Below are positions 41,763-51,370 of a stretch of DNA of 64,000 nt, one piece after another. Position 1 is the stretch's first letter. Each line of letters begins with the position of its first letter. Both the position numbers and the translations under genes were made by a program. The notes beneath the pieces were generated by a model that worked only from the letters and a program-made list of their open reading frames with translations, did no database searches and had not been told where the DNA came from. Where the stretch lies: positions 6,138,001-6,202,000 of the forward strand of contig JADKAF010000001.1 in NCBI GenBank assembly GCA_016719295.1, given 5' to 3'. The DNA comes from Planctomycetota bacterium (lineage in GTDB: Bacteria; Planctomycetota; UBA1135; JADKAF01).

Positions 41763-44621
41763 ATGGCCATCGCGCTCCGCATCTTGCCCTGGCACGAGCC
41801 TCCGCTGCGCTCGGCCTGCGCCCATCTGCTCGACGCCGCGCCGCGCGGCGTCCTCGGCGCCATCGACCTGCGCGCGACCTTGGTCGTGCTGCCGGGCTCG
41901 CGCGCGGCGCGGCGGTTGCTCGAGCTCCTCGTCGATGCCGCGGCAGAGCGCGGCGTGCGACTCGTGCCGCCGCGTCTCGCGACCCCTGGCACCTTCGCCG
42001 CGGAGCTCTTCGGCGCGGAGGTCGGGCGCGGCGCGGCGACGCGCCTCGAAGCGCAGCTCGCGTGGCTCGGCGCGCTCCGCGGCGCGAGCGATGCCGTGCT
42101 GCGCGCGGCGTTCGGTGAGCGCATGGTGGAGCAACGCGCCGAGCTCGCGGGCCATGCGGGCTGGGCGCTGGCGCAAGAGCTCGAGCAACTCGGCGCTGAG
42201 CTCGGCTGGTCGCTCCTCGACAGCGCGGCGGTCGCGAGCCTCGTCGCTGCCGAGCCCGTAGCCGAATCGTGGCGCGCCCTCGTCGAGCTCGAGCGCAGCG
42301 CGGCACGGGGGCTCGAGCGCGCGGGGAGGCGCTTCGAGGCGCAGGCCTTGCGCGAGCAGCTCGAGCGCGGCGAGCGGCCGAGCGCGGAGGTCGAGCGCGT
42401 GATCGCCATCGCCATCGCGGAGTGGAGCCCGCTCGCGCGCCGTGCGCTGGAGCGCGCGGGCCCGCCGGTCGAGCTTTGGATCCATGCGCGCGAGCACGAG
42501 CTCGACTCCTTCGATGCGTTCGGCGCGCCGCGTCCGGTGGCATGGGCCACGCGCGCTCTCAAGCTCCCCGAGGCGCGCCTCCTCATCGGAGATCAGCCCG
42601 CCGATCAAGCCGCCGCCGTCGTCGGCGCGCTGTGCGAAGTGGCGCACGGCGCTGCGCAGGACGAGATCGCGCTCGGAGTGCTCGATCCCGCGCTCGCGCC
42701 CTTCCTCGTGCACGAGCTGGCGGGCCACGAGCTCCGAGCTCGCGACGCCGCGGGACAGCCCGTCGAGCGCAGCGCTCCGCTCAGCTTGCTCGCGGCGCTC
42801 GCCGCGTGGGGCGAGACGCGCAGCTTCGCCGCGCTCGCGCGGCTCGCGCGCCATCCGCACGCGGAGCTCGCGCTCGGTACCGCTGGAGAGAGCGCCGCCG
42901 AGGTCGCGTTGCTCTCCGTCGCGCTCGATCAGCATTGGCGCGCCCATCTGCAGACGAGCGGGGGCGAGCGCGGCTGGCTCGGCGGCGAGGAGGAGCGCGA
43001 CGAGCGGCTCCGCGCGCAGCTCGAGCGCGCGACCTCCGCGCTGGACGAGCGCCTCGCGGTCCTCGGCGACGAGCGCCGTGCGCTGCCGCAGTGGTGCGGC
43101 GCGCTGCGCGAGCTGCTGCTCGCGCTCTACGGCCGCGCCGCGCCGCGCGATCACGAGTCGCGGGTCGCGCTCGAGCGCCTCGCCGCGGCCCTCGCGGAGC
43201 TCGCGGCGCTGCCGACCGAGCTCGCGCCGTCGGCGAGCGGCACCGAGGCGCTCTCCGCGTTCCTCGCGTGCGCCGCGCGCGCCGCGGCGATCCCCCCGCC
43301 GCCGCGCGAGAGCGCGCTCGATCTCCTGGGTCCGCTCGAGCTGCATCTCGAGGACGCGCCCGTGCTGGTGATCGCGGGGCTGAACGAGGGGCGCTACCCC
43401 TCCGCGCGCTACGCCGATCGCTGGCTGCCCGACTCGCTGCGCCGGCGCTTGGGACTTCCGGATGCGCTGCAGCGCGCGGCGCGCGACACCTATCTGCTCG
43501 ACGCGATGCTCGCGCCGCGGCGCGAGTGGCGCATCGTCTGCGGTCGGCGCAGCGTGGAGGACGATGCGCTGCTGCCGAGCCGCCTGCTGCTGCGCGCGCC
43601 GGCGGAAGAGCTGGGGGGCCGCATCGCGCGCTTGCTGGAGCGCACTCCTTACGCGCGTCCTCCGGGGATCGGCTCGCGCGGCGCGCGTCCCGGCGGCTCC
43701 ACGCTCGCCGTGCCGCGCCCGCAGCCGCTCGACGAAGCGCAGCGGCGGCGCTTGGAGATCTTGCCGGTGAGCGCGTTCCGCGCCTACCTCGCCTGTCCGT
43801 ATCGCTTCTACCTGCGCTACGCGCTCGGCCTCGAGCCGCTCGACGATCGGATCTCCGAGCTCGACCCGCGTCTCTTCGGCAACCTCGCGCACGAGGTGCT
43901 GCAGGCCTTCGGCGAGAGCGAGGTGCGCGCCGCGCAGGACGAGGAGCGCGTGCGCGGCTGGCTCGACGCGGAGCTGGAGCGGCGCGCGCGCGCGCGCTTC
44001 GGCGCGCATCCGCTCGTCGCCGTCTCCGTGCAGCTCGACATGCTGCGCAAGCGCCTCGCGATGTTCGCGCAATGGCAGGTGCAGTGGGCCGCGGACGGCT
44101 GGCGCATCCTCGCCGTCGAGCGCTCCGCGCGCAGCGTGCTCGCGACGAGCGCCGGAGGGGTCGCGTTCCGCGGGCGCATCGACCGCCTCGACGCGCGCGG
44201 CGACGAGCTCTGCGTGCTCGACTACAAGACCGGGGAGCGCACGCTGGGCGTCGAAGCCGCGCATCGCGAGCGCGAGGGAGAGCGACGACGCTGGGTCGAT
44301 CTGCAGCTCCCGCTCTACCACCGCTTCGCGCGCGAGCTCCTCGCGAGCGAAGGACGGCGCGGCCCGATCCGCCTCGGCTTCCTGCGGCTGCCGCGCAAGC
44401 TCGACGAGACCGGCGAGGACCTCGCCGCGTGGAGCGACGAGGAGCTCGCCGAAGCGGAGGCCGAGGCCGTGCGCATCGCGGAGGCCATCCGCGCCGAGCG
44501 CTTCTGGCCGCCGAACCCCGATACCCCGCTCGCGCACGACGACTTCGCCGCGCTCTGCCAGCGCCGCAACGTGCTGCTCTCCGCCGAGGACGAAGGCGAT
44601 GGGGAGGCCGAGGAGGCATGA
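41763..44621 (+). CDS. AddB-like nuclease subunit (PD-(D/E)XK)
   Basis: A 952-residue protein resembling the AddB/RexB subunit of the double-strand-break helicase-nuclease. The N-terminal ~650 residues are helicase-like with little motif conservation. Around 360-560 the FPPPP-like region carries VLVIAGLNEGRYPSARYADRW, a typical AddB motif. The C-terminal nuclease (about 665-940) has LPVSAFRAYLACPYRFYLRY, FGNLAHEVLQ, FRGRIDRLD and the catalytic LCVLDYKTGE, then LQLPLYHR. AddB normally holds an iron-sulfur cluster with Cys on both sides of the nuclease; only one Cys is visible at the start and one (ALCQRRN) near the end. It overlaps the AddA-like gene by four bases. Confidence 0.8.
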   Translation: MAIALRILPWHEPPLRSACAHLLDAAPRGVLGAIDLRATLVVLPGSRAARRLLELLVDAAAERGVRLVPPRLATPGTFAAELFGAEVGRGAATRLEAQLAWLGALRGASDAVLRAAFGERMVEQRAELAGHAGWALAQELEQLGAELGWSLLDSAAVASLVAAEPVAESWRALVELERSAARGLERAGRRFEAQALREQLERGERPSAEVERVIAIAIAEWSPLARRALERAGPPVELWIHAREHELDSFDAFGAPRPVAWATRALKLPEARLLIGDQPADQAAAVVGALCEVAHGAAQDEIALGVLDPALAPFLVHELAGHELRARDAAGQPVERSAPLSLLAALAAWGETRSFAALARLARHPHAELALGTAGESAAEVALLSVALDQHWRAHLQTSGGERGWLGGEEERDERLRAQLERATSALDERLAVLGDERRALPQWCGALRELLLALYGRAAPRDHESRVALERLAAALAELAALPTELAPSASGTEALSAFLACAARAAAIPPPPRESALDLLGPLELHLEDAPVLVIAGLNEGRYPSARYADRWLPDSLRRRLGLPDALQRAARDTYLLDAMLAPRREWRIVCGRRSVEDDALLPSRLLLRAPAEELGGRIARLLERTPYARPPGIGSRGARPGGSTLAVPRPQPLDEAQRRRLEILPVSAFRAYLACPYRFYLRYALGLEPLDDRISELDPRLFGNLAHEVLQAFGESEVRAAQDEERVRGWLDAELERRARARFGAHPLVAVSVQLDMLRKRLAMFAQWQVQWAADGWRILAVERSARSVLATSAGGVAFRGRIDRLDARGDELCVLDYKTGERTLGVEAAHREREGERRRWVDLQLPLYHRFARELLASEGRRGPIRLGFLRLPRKLDETGEDLAAWSDEELAEAEAEAVRIAEAIRAERFWPPNPDTPLAHDDFAALCQRRNVLLSAEDEGDGEAEEA

Positions 44622-47600
44622 GCGCACCGTCGCGATCGCCGCATCTCTCGATCCGCGCCTCGGCGGGGGCCGGGAAGACCTTCCAGCTCTCGACGCGCTT
44701 CCTCGCGCTGCTCGCGCGTGGCGAGCGGCCCGAGCGCATCCTCGCCACGACCTTCACGCGCAAGGCCGCCGCGGAGATCGCCGAGCGCGTGCTGCTGCGC
44801 CTCGCGCGCGCGGCGCACGACGAAGCCAACTCGCGCCGTCTCGCGAGCGAGATCGGTGTCGCCGAGGGACGCGCCCTCGCGTTCGACCAAGCGCAGGCGC
44901 GCGCGCTCCTGGCCGAGCTGCTGGAGGCTCTGCCGCGCTGGCGCGTGGCGACGCTGGACTCGTTCTTCCAGAGCGTCGCGCGCACGGAGAGCTTCGCGCT
45001 CGGGCTCGCGCCGGGGTGGCGCCTCATCGACGAAGGCGAGGACGCGGAGCTGCGCGAGGAAGCCGCGCGCGAGGCGCTTGCCGCGCGCGGCGCGGGGGCC
45101 TCCGAGCTGCTCACGAGCTTGCTCGGCGTCGCCGACGAAGCGCGCCTCCGCGTCGGCGAGAGCTTGGAGCGGCTCGTGCGCGAGCTCTTCGCCGCGCATC
45201 GCGAGCTCGGAGAAGAGACGTGGAACCTGCTGCGCGATGCGCCGCCACCGACCGCGGAGGAGATCGCCGAGGTGCTCCGGCCGCTCGAGGCGACGGCGGT
45301 GCCGCGAACGAAGGGCGGGACGCCCAACAAGCATTGGGAGCGCGCGCTGCCGAACGCCGTGCAGTGCGTGCGCGATCAGGACTGGATCGGGCTCTCCGCG
45401 AACGGTCTCGTCAGCAAGGTCTGGCTCGGCGAGACGCGCTTCTCGCAGCTCGAGATCGCGCCTCCGCTGCACGAGCTCTGCGAGCAGCTCGGGCAGCTCG
45501 CGCTGCGCGGGTTGCTCGCGCGCAACGGCGAGCGCATGAGGCGTCTGCGCGAGTTCCTCCGCGCGTTCGAGACGCGCTACGAGGAGCTGCAGCGCGCGCG
45601 GGCCGCGACGACCTTCGAGGATCTCACCGTGCGCCTCGGCCGCGCGGCGCAGCGCGGGCTCGGGGAGGAGCTCTGGTTCCGCCTCGATGCGCGCATCGGC
45701 CATCTCCTGCTCGACGAGTTCCAGGACACCTCGCTCGCGCAGTGGCGCGTGCTCCAGCCACTCGCCGAGGAGATCCTCGCCACCGGCGATGGCTCGCGGA
45801 GCTTCTTCTGCGTCGGCGACGTGAAGCAAGCGATCTACGGCTGGCGCGGCGGCTCCGCGGCGCTCTTCGATCGCCTGGAGGAGGACTTCGGCGCGCAGCT
45901 CGAGCGCGCGAGCCTCGCGCGCAGCTATCGCTCGGCGCCGGCCGTGATCGAGGTCGTGAACCGCATCTTCCTCGGCGCCGAGCAGAACGCGGTGCTCGAC
46001 GAGGTCCTCCATCGCCCGGGCGCGCGGCGCTGGGCGGCCGGCTTCGAGAGGCACCTCGCGGCGCGCGAAGAGCTGGGTGGAGAAGTGCGATTGCATGTGC
46101 TGCGCGCCGCCGCGGAGGAGGAGCGCGGAGCTCAGGAGTATCGGGGCCGAGCGCCCGAGACCCTCGCGCGCTGCGTCGAGCTCGCGCGGGAGGCGTTGCG
46201 CGCTCATCCGGGTGCTTCGATCGGCGTGCTCGTACGGCGCAATCGCTCGATCCCGACGCTCCTCGCCGCGCTGCGAGGAGCGCTGGAGGTGCCCATCAGC
46301 GCCGAGGGCGGCAATCCGCTCACCGACTCACCCGCCGTCGAGGTCGTGCTCGCGCTGCTCGCCCTCGCGGATCATCCGGGCGACACGCGCCATCGCTTCC
46401 ACGTCGCGAGCTCGCCGCTCGGCGTCCACTTCGGGCTCACCGACGCCGGGGACGAGGGCGCCTCGGCCCGTCTCGCGCAGCGCGTGCGCGAGGCGCTCGT
46501 GCGCGAGGGCGCCTCTGCGTTCGTCGCCCGCTGCGTGCGCCTGCTCGCGCCCGAGCTCGGCGAGCGCGACCTGCTGCGCGCGCAGCAGCTCGTGCGCCTC
46601 GCGTGCGCGTTCGAGCAGCGCTCGCCGATCGCGCGTGCGGGCGAGCTCGTGCGCGCGATCGAGCGCGCGCGCGTCGAGGATCGCGTCGCTGCCTCGGTGC
46701 GCGTGATGACGGTGCACCAGGCGAAGGGGCTCGAGTTCGACGTGGTGATCCTGCCCGAGCTCGAGGCGCGCCTCGAGGGGCAGCGCCCGCCGACCTGGCA
46801 CCGACGCACGGATCCGCGCGATCACTCGCGCGGGCTTGGACTCGGCGTCTGCCAGCACTTCCGCAAGGAGCTGCAGCCGCTGATGCCCGAGCTGGAGGCG
46901 CTCGAGCTCGAGCGGAAGCAGGCGCAGATGGTCGAGTCGCTGAGCGTGCTCTACGTCGCGCTGACGCGGGCGCGTCATGCCCTGCACCTCGTGCTCGGTC
47001 CCGAGGTGAAGCCGGAGCGCGCGGCGACGCCCACCGCGGCGGGCTTCGTGCGCACCGCGCTCGGGCTCGGCGCGCCCTTCGAGCAGGACGCGGAGCTGCT
47101 TCTCGCCGGATCGTCCGACTGGACTCTCGAGCATCGTGCGCCCCCGCAGCCTGCCGCCGACCTCGAGCTCGCGCTGGCGCTCGCTCCGCCGCGTGCGCGA
47201 GCGACCCGCCGCGCGCCTTCGGTCGAGGAGGGCGAGCTCGGAGAGGACCTCGCGCGCCTGCTGCGCTTCGAAGCGCGCCAGGCGCAGGAGCGCGGACGCG
47301 CGTGGCACGCGCTCTTCGAGCGCGTGGGCTGGATCGAGGACGGGGTCCCCGCGGAGCCCGAGCTGCGCGCGCTGCTCGCGCGCCGCGGTGATCGAGAGCT
47401 CGAGATCGACGAGCTGCTCCTCGATTGGCGCGCGGCGCTGAGCTCCGCGGTCGTGCGCGACGCTCTCTCCCGAGCTTCGTACGCTCCGGAGAGCGAGCTC
47501 GTGCTGCTGCGCGAGGAGCCCTTCGCCGTGCGCGCCGAGGACGAGCTCTGGACGGGGCGCTTCGATCGCTTGGTCCTCGTGCGCCGCGGCGAGCGCTTCG

Positions 47601-47806
47601 TCGCCGCCGAGGTGCTGGACTTCAAGACCGAGAGCTTCGATCCCGCGGACGAGGCCGCGCTGGAGGCGCGCGCGCGCTTCCACGCGCCGCAGCTCGAAGG
47701 CTATCGGCGCGCGGCGGCCGCGCTCTTCGCGTTGCCGCGCGACGCAGTGCGCGGTGCTCTGCTCTTCCCACGCGCGGGGCGGATCTGGCGCGCGCCTCGA
47801 GCGTAG
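44618..47806 (+). CDS. AddA-like UvrD-family helicase-nuclease
   Basis: A 1062-residue subunit that pairs with the AddB-like protein upstream (ATGA overlap) to process DNA ends for recombination. It has all SF1A helicase motifs: Walker A SAGAGKTFQLSTRFL (~12-26), LDSFFQSVAR, Walker B HLLLDEFQDTSLAQW (~366), GDVKQAIYGWRGG (~400), LARSYRSAPAVIEVV, VMTVHQAKGLEFDVVILPEL (~695) and SVLYVALTRARHALHL (~775). A RecB-type nuclease lies at the C-terminus, with VLDFKTESFDPADEAA near residue 1000 and QLEGYRRAAAALF. This is the normal AddAB arrangement. The ribosome-binding site AGGAGG lies almost directly before the ATG. Confidence 0.9.
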   Translation: MSAPSRSPHLSIRASAGAGKTFQLSTRFLALLARGERPERILATTFTRKAAAEIAERVLLRLARAAHDEANSRRLASEIGVAEGRALAFDQAQARALLAELLEALPRWRVATLDSFFQSVARTESFALGLAPGWRLIDEGEDAELREEAAREALAARGAGASELLTSLLGVADEARLRVGESLERLVRELFAAHRELGEETWNLLRDAPPPTAEEIAEVLRPLEATAVPRTKGGTPNKHWERALPNAVQCVRDQDWIGLSANGLVSKVWLGETRFSQLEIAPPLHELCEQLGQLALRGLLARNGERMRRLREFLRAFETRYEELQRARAATTFEDLTVRLGRAAQRGLGEELWFRLDARIGHLLLDEFQDTSLAQWRVLQPLAEEILATGDGSRSFFCVGDVKQAIYGWRGGSAALFDRLEEDFGAQLERASLARSYRSAPAVIEVVNRIFLGAEQNAVLDEVLHRPGARRWAAGFERHLAAREELGGEVRLHVLRAAAEEERGAQEYRGRAPETLARCVELAREALRAHPGASIGVLVRRNRSIPTLLAALRGALEVPISAEGGNPLTDSPAVEVVLALLALADHPGDTRHRFHVASSPLGVHFGLTDAGDEGASARLAQRVREALVREGASAFVARCVRLLAPELGERDLLRAQQLVRLACAFEQRSPIARAGELVRAIERARVEDRVAASVRVMTVHQAKGLEFDVVILPELEARLEGQRPPTWHRRTDPRDHSRGLGLGVCQHFRKELQPLMPELEALELERKQAQMVESLSVLYVALTRARHALHLVLGPEVKPERAATPTAAGFVRTALGLGAPFEQDAELLLAGSSDWTLEHRAPPQPAADLELALALAPPRARATRRAPSVEEGELGEDLARLLRFEARQAQERGRAWHALFERVGWIEDGVPAEPELRALLARRGDRELEIDELLLDWRAALSSAVVRDALSRASYAPESELVLLREEPFAVRAEDELWTGRFDRLVLVRRGERFVAAEVLDFKTESFDPADEAALEARARFHAPQLEGYRRAAAALFALPRDAVRGALLFPRAGRIWRAPRA

Positions 47807-47866
47807 CGCGCCGGGCTCGAACGCAGAGCGCCTCGGATGCTACGCTGCACGCGGAGATCTTCCGCC

Positions 47867-49378
47867 ATGGCCAGCGCCCTTCCCGCAGTCCTCGAGCCCG
47901 ATCGCCTCGCCGCGATCGATCTCGGCTCGAACTCGTTTCATATGGTGATCGCGCGCGTGGTCGGCGGCGAGCCGGTGATGCTCGATCGCCTGCGCGAGCA
48001 GATCCAGCTCGCCGCGGGCTTGGAAGCGAACGGCCACCTGCGCGAGGACTTCGCGGCGCGCGCGCTGGGCTGCCTGCAGCGCTTCGGGGAGCGGCTGCGC
48101 GGGTTCCCGCCGCAGCAGGTGCGGGCGGTCGGCACCTCGACGCTGCGGCGCATCTCGGACGGGAGGGCGTTCCTCCGCCGCGCGGAGGCGGCGCTCGGCC
48201 ATCACATCGAGGTGATCCCGGGAACCGAGGAGGCGCGCCTCATCTACCTCGGTGTCGCGCACACGCTCGCCGACGATGGCGAGAGCCGTCTCGTGGTCGA
48301 CATCGGCGGCGGCAGCACCGAGTGCATCCTCGGCCGGCGCTTCGAGGCCTACGAGCGCCACAGCCTGCACATGGGCTGCGTCGAATGGTCGAAGCGCTAC
48401 TTCGCGAGCGGCGAGCTCTCGCGCGCGGCGTTCGAGCGCGCGACGACGGCGGCGCGGCTCGAGCTGCGTGCGGTCGAACGGCGCTTGCGCACGCTGGGGT
48501 GGCAGCAAGCCGTCGGCTCGTCGGGGACGATCCGCGCCGTCGGCGACATCGCGCGCGAGGCGCAGCTGAGCGCGCGCGGCATCGACCTCGGCGCCGTGCG
48601 TGAGATCGAGCGTCGCATGATCGAAGGCGCGCACGTCGAGCGCCTCGATCTCCCCGGGCTGAAGGAGGAACGCGCGAGCGTCCTGCCCGGCGGGCTCGCG
48701 ATCCTGCGCGCGCTCTTCGAGGCGCTCGAGATGGAGGTCCTCTCGGTGTCGCAGGGCGCGCTGCGCGACGGCGTGATCTACGACCTCCTCGGACGCATCC
48801 GCCACGAGGACGTGCGCGAGCGCACGATCAAGGCGCTGCAGGAGCGCGGCCGCGTCGATCTCGAGCAGGCCGCGCGCGTCGAGCGCTCGGCGCTCGAGCT
48901 CCTCGCACAGGTCGTCGCGGCGTGGGATCTCGAGGGCGAGCCCTCTGCGCTCTTCCTCGCTTGGGCCGCGCGCGTGCACGAGATCGGCCTCGAGATCTCG
49001 TGGTCGCACAACCATCGCCACGCGGCGTATCTGGTCGAGAACTCGGACATGCCCGGGTTCTCGCGCGAGGACCAGCTCCTGCTGGCGGCGATCCTGCGCA
49101 ACTCACGGCGCACGGCGCGGCGCTCGAGCTTCTCCGGCCTGTCGCGCGAAGACGCGCGCATCGCGCTGCGGCTCTCGGTGCTCCTGCGCCTCGCCTTGGT
49201 GCTGCACCGCTCGCGCAGCTCGGAGGCGCCACCGCATCTGCGCCTCGGCGTCGGGAAGAAGGGGCTCTTGCTCGAGTTCCCGCCGGGCTGGCTCGCGTCG
49301 CGGGCTCTGCTGCGCGCGGACCTCGAGGAGGAGGCGCACGCGGTCGAGCCCCTCGGGATCGAGCTGCGCTGGGGTTAG
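47867..49378 (+). CDS. Ppx/GppA family exopolyphosphatase
   Basis: A 503-residue actin-fold phosphatase of the Ppx/GppA family, which cleaves polyphosphate or pppGpp. The two phosphate-loop motifs are plain: LAAIDLGSNSFHMVIARVVGG and RLVVDIGGGSTECILGR, with the EEARLIYLGV segment between. GSSGTIRAV and LPGGLAILRALF follow. The C-terminal ~200 residues hold the HD-like domain (WAARVHEIGLEISWSHNHRHAAYL, GFSREDQLLLAAILRNSRR). The start is ATG 47867, which gives the normal N-terminus; an upstream ATG (47837) would add 10 residues. It follows the AddA-like gene by 60 bases and could be co-transcribed. Confidence 0.92.
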   Translation: MASALPAVLEPDRLAAIDLGSNSFHMVIARVVGGEPVMLDRLREQIQLAAGLEANGHLREDFAARALGCLQRFGERLRGFPPQQVRAVGTSTLRRISDGRAFLRRAEAALGHHIEVIPGTEEARLIYLGVAHTLADDGESRLVVDIGGGSTECILGRRFEAYERHSLHMGCVEWSKRYFASGELSRAAFERATTAARLELRAVERRLRTLGWQQAVGSSGTIRAVGDIAREAQLSARGIDLGAVREIERRMIEGAHVERLDLPGLKEERASVLPGGLAILRALFEALEMEVLSVSQGALRDGVIYDLLGRIRHEDVRERTIKALQERGRVDLEQAARVERSALELLAQVVAAWDLEGEPSALFLAWAARVHEIGLEISWSHNHRHAAYLVENSDMPGFSREDQLLLAAILRNSRRTARRSSFSGLSREDARIALRLSVLLRLALVLHRSRSSEAPPHLRLGVGKKGLLLEFPPGWLASRALLRADLEEEAHAVEPLGIELRWG

Positions 49379-49433
49379 AGGCGTTCGCTCGGCCGAGGCA
49401 CCGAGGAGCTTGGCCGGGCCGGAAGGCGCCGGC

Positions 49434-51191
49434 TCAGAAGAAGACCGTCGTCGCGATGTTCGAAGCGCCACCCCAGCTCGCGCTGGTGTTCGAGAGCGTC
49501 CAGATCTGCGAGTAGACGGTGAGCCCGGGCTGGCGCGGAACTCCGGGCAGCACGAGGGTCGCCAGCCCTGCGGGAGAGAGCACCCCCGAGAAGATCGGGT
49601 AGCCCGCGGCGAGGACGGTGTCGCCGAAGAGCTGGATCGTGGTCGGGTCGTTCACGGTGATCGCGAGCGACCACAGATCGTCGCTGTCCCCGCCGAAGCG
49701 CCAGCTCACGGTCTGGCCCTGGATCGCGACGAGCGGCGTGACCTCGAGCCGCGGCGGAGACGTCGGGACGATCTGCAGCGGAAGCGCGTTCGACGAGCCG
49801 TTGCCATTCGTGATCACGAGCGGCAGAGCGCCCACCTGCGTCATCTGCGGCAGGCGGAGATCGAGCTGCGTGTCGCTCTGCACGTAGATCGAGCTGAGCG
49901 GCAAGGCGGATCCTCCGATCGTCGCGCTCTGCGTGCCGAGGAAGCCGGCGCCGGTGATGTGGATCGTGGCGCCGCCCCAGGCCTGCGCCGTCGCCGGCTG
50001 GGCGCTCTGCAGCACCGGGACGCCGTTCGCGTAGCGCAGGCAGCTCTGGGCGTTCGCGTAGGCGGTGATCGCCGCGGCGCTGGGCGCATCGAAGCGATTC
50101 GTGAGCCCACCGCAGCTGCCGAGCGAAGGGCACATGATGAGGCAGCCCGAGCCGCTGCAGTGCGAGGCGCCCCAGTTGTGGCCCAGCTCGTGCGCGACGA
50201 GCTCGATGTTCGAGGCATTGCTGCTCGAGTAGGCGCGCGAGACCGCGAAGCCCGTCGATCGGTCGCAAACCGCGCCGACGTAAGCGATCCCGATCGTGCC
50301 GGAGAAGGAGCCCTTGCCGGTGAAGAGATGCGCCACGTCGCGCACGACGTTGGCGTGGTTCTGCACCCAATAGCCCTGGAACTCGCCGAGCAGGGCGCCC
50401 ATGTCGGTCTGCGTGTAGACGTTCGTGGTGCGGATGAAGAGGGTCCCTACGAAGTACTGGATGCAGAGGTCGCGCCGATAGATGAGGTCGACGGAGTTCA
50501 CGATGCTCAGGATCGCGGTCTGCGTCTGCGTCAGGTTGCTGCCCTTGCGCTGGTAGAACTCGCGATCGGCATCGAGCGCGAGCTCCGCCTCGCGCAGCAC
50601 CGCGATCGATTCCGGGGCGCCGCCGATCGGCCCGCCGGGCAAGCTCAGCGCGCCGCAGCTCGCCGGGCTCGGCAGTCGATCCGCTCCGCGATGGACGATC
50701 CAGCCGTAGCCCAGCGCCGCGCGCTCCGCTTCCTCCAGCGGCTGCACGTACCAGCTCTCGTCGCCGTCGAGCACGCAGGCCTCGAAGTAGCCGCGCTCGC
50801 CGATCCGCGGATCCCACGTCGCGGCGACGAGCGCGCCGCTGCGGTCGATGGCGCCGCGGTAGGTGACGCACGCGTCGCGCGGCGCGGTGGTCCAGCCCGA
50901 GGGGGTCTCGACCCGGAGCTGGAAGCTCGCCGTGCGGATCTCGCGCGGGCGGAACTCCAGCGCCTCGATCCGCTCGCCGAGCAGCACGTCCGCGCGCAGG
51001 CCGCCGCTCGCGCTGGAGCGCAGCTCGAGCTCCTGCAGCATTCCCGAGCGCAGCTCGTAGCGCGCGAGCACGCCGGCCGGTGCGGGCGCGACGCGGAGGC
51101 CGGGCTCGGGGCTCGCGAGGGGGCCTCGTTGCTGGGCCGCGAGAGGGGCGGCCGAAGCCAGGACGGCGAGCAGGAGCGGACGCAGGACCAT
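49434..51191 (-). CDS. Secreted M12-type zinc metalloprotease with IPT/TIG domain
   Basis: A 585-residue exported protease (signal peptide ending PLAAQ). An N-terminal propeptide-like part is followed by a reprolysin-like catalytic domain. Zinc motif HELGHNWGASH lies near residue 333, with a Met-turn likely in CLIMCPSLG, and Cys pairs nearby. After it comes an IPT/TIG immunoglobulin-like domain (VLQSAQPATAQAWGGATIHITGAGF). The C-terminal beta module ends TVYSQIWTLSNTSA...SNIATTVFF, in the pattern shared by other secreted proteins here. A good ribosome-binding site (GGAG) precedes ATG 51191. The likely role is protein degradation outside the cytoplasm. The other two genes downstream-to-upstream (51371-56127) are also secreted. 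Confidence 0.87.
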   Translation of the reverse strand: MVLRPLLLAVLASAAPLAAQQRGPLASPEPGLRVAPAPAGVLARYELRSGMLQELELRSSASGGLRADVLLGERIEALEFRPREIRTASFQLRVETPSGWTTAPRDACVTYRGAIDRSGALVAATWDPRIGERGYFEACVLDGDESWYVQPLEEAERAALGYGWIVHRGADRLPSPASCGALSLPGGPIGGAPESIAVLREAELALDADREFYQRKGSNLTQTQTAILSIVNSVDLIYRRDLCIQYFVGTLFIRTTNVYTQTDMGALLGEFQGYWVQNHANVVRDVAHLFTGKGSFSGTIGIAYVGAVCDRSTGFAVSRAYSSSNASNIELVAHELGHNWGASHCSGSGCLIMCPSLGSCGGLTNRFDAPSAAAITAYANAQSCLRYANGVPVLQSAQPATAQAWGGATIHITGAGFLGTQSATIGGSALPLSSIYVQSDTQLDLRLPQMTQVGALPLVITNGNGSSNALPLQIVPTSPPRLEVTPLVAIQGQTVSWRFGGDSDDLWSLAITVNDPTTIQLFGDTVLAAGYPIFSGVLSPAGLATLVLPGVPRQPGLTVYSQIWTLSNTSASWGGASNIATTVFF

Positions 51192-51370
51192 GAACGAGCT
51201 CCGGTGGGGCTGGAGCGGAGGACGGTGCACGAGCGCCGGAAGTTTCTCGGCGTCGCGAGAATGGTAGCCCTCGGCTCCCTCGGAGAGAGGGAAAAGTCGC
51301 GCGGCCGCGCTCCCTACTCGAGGAGCGCGGCCGCGTCGGCGGAACCGCGGGGCGAGCTTCGCGCCGCGAG

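Noticed and set aside
38395..42543. 1382-codon minus-strand open frame
   Set aside because: Only 38395-39480 has a signal peptide and propeller pattern. The upstream part is antisense to the DUF523 and AddB-like genes or overlaps CorC in another frame.
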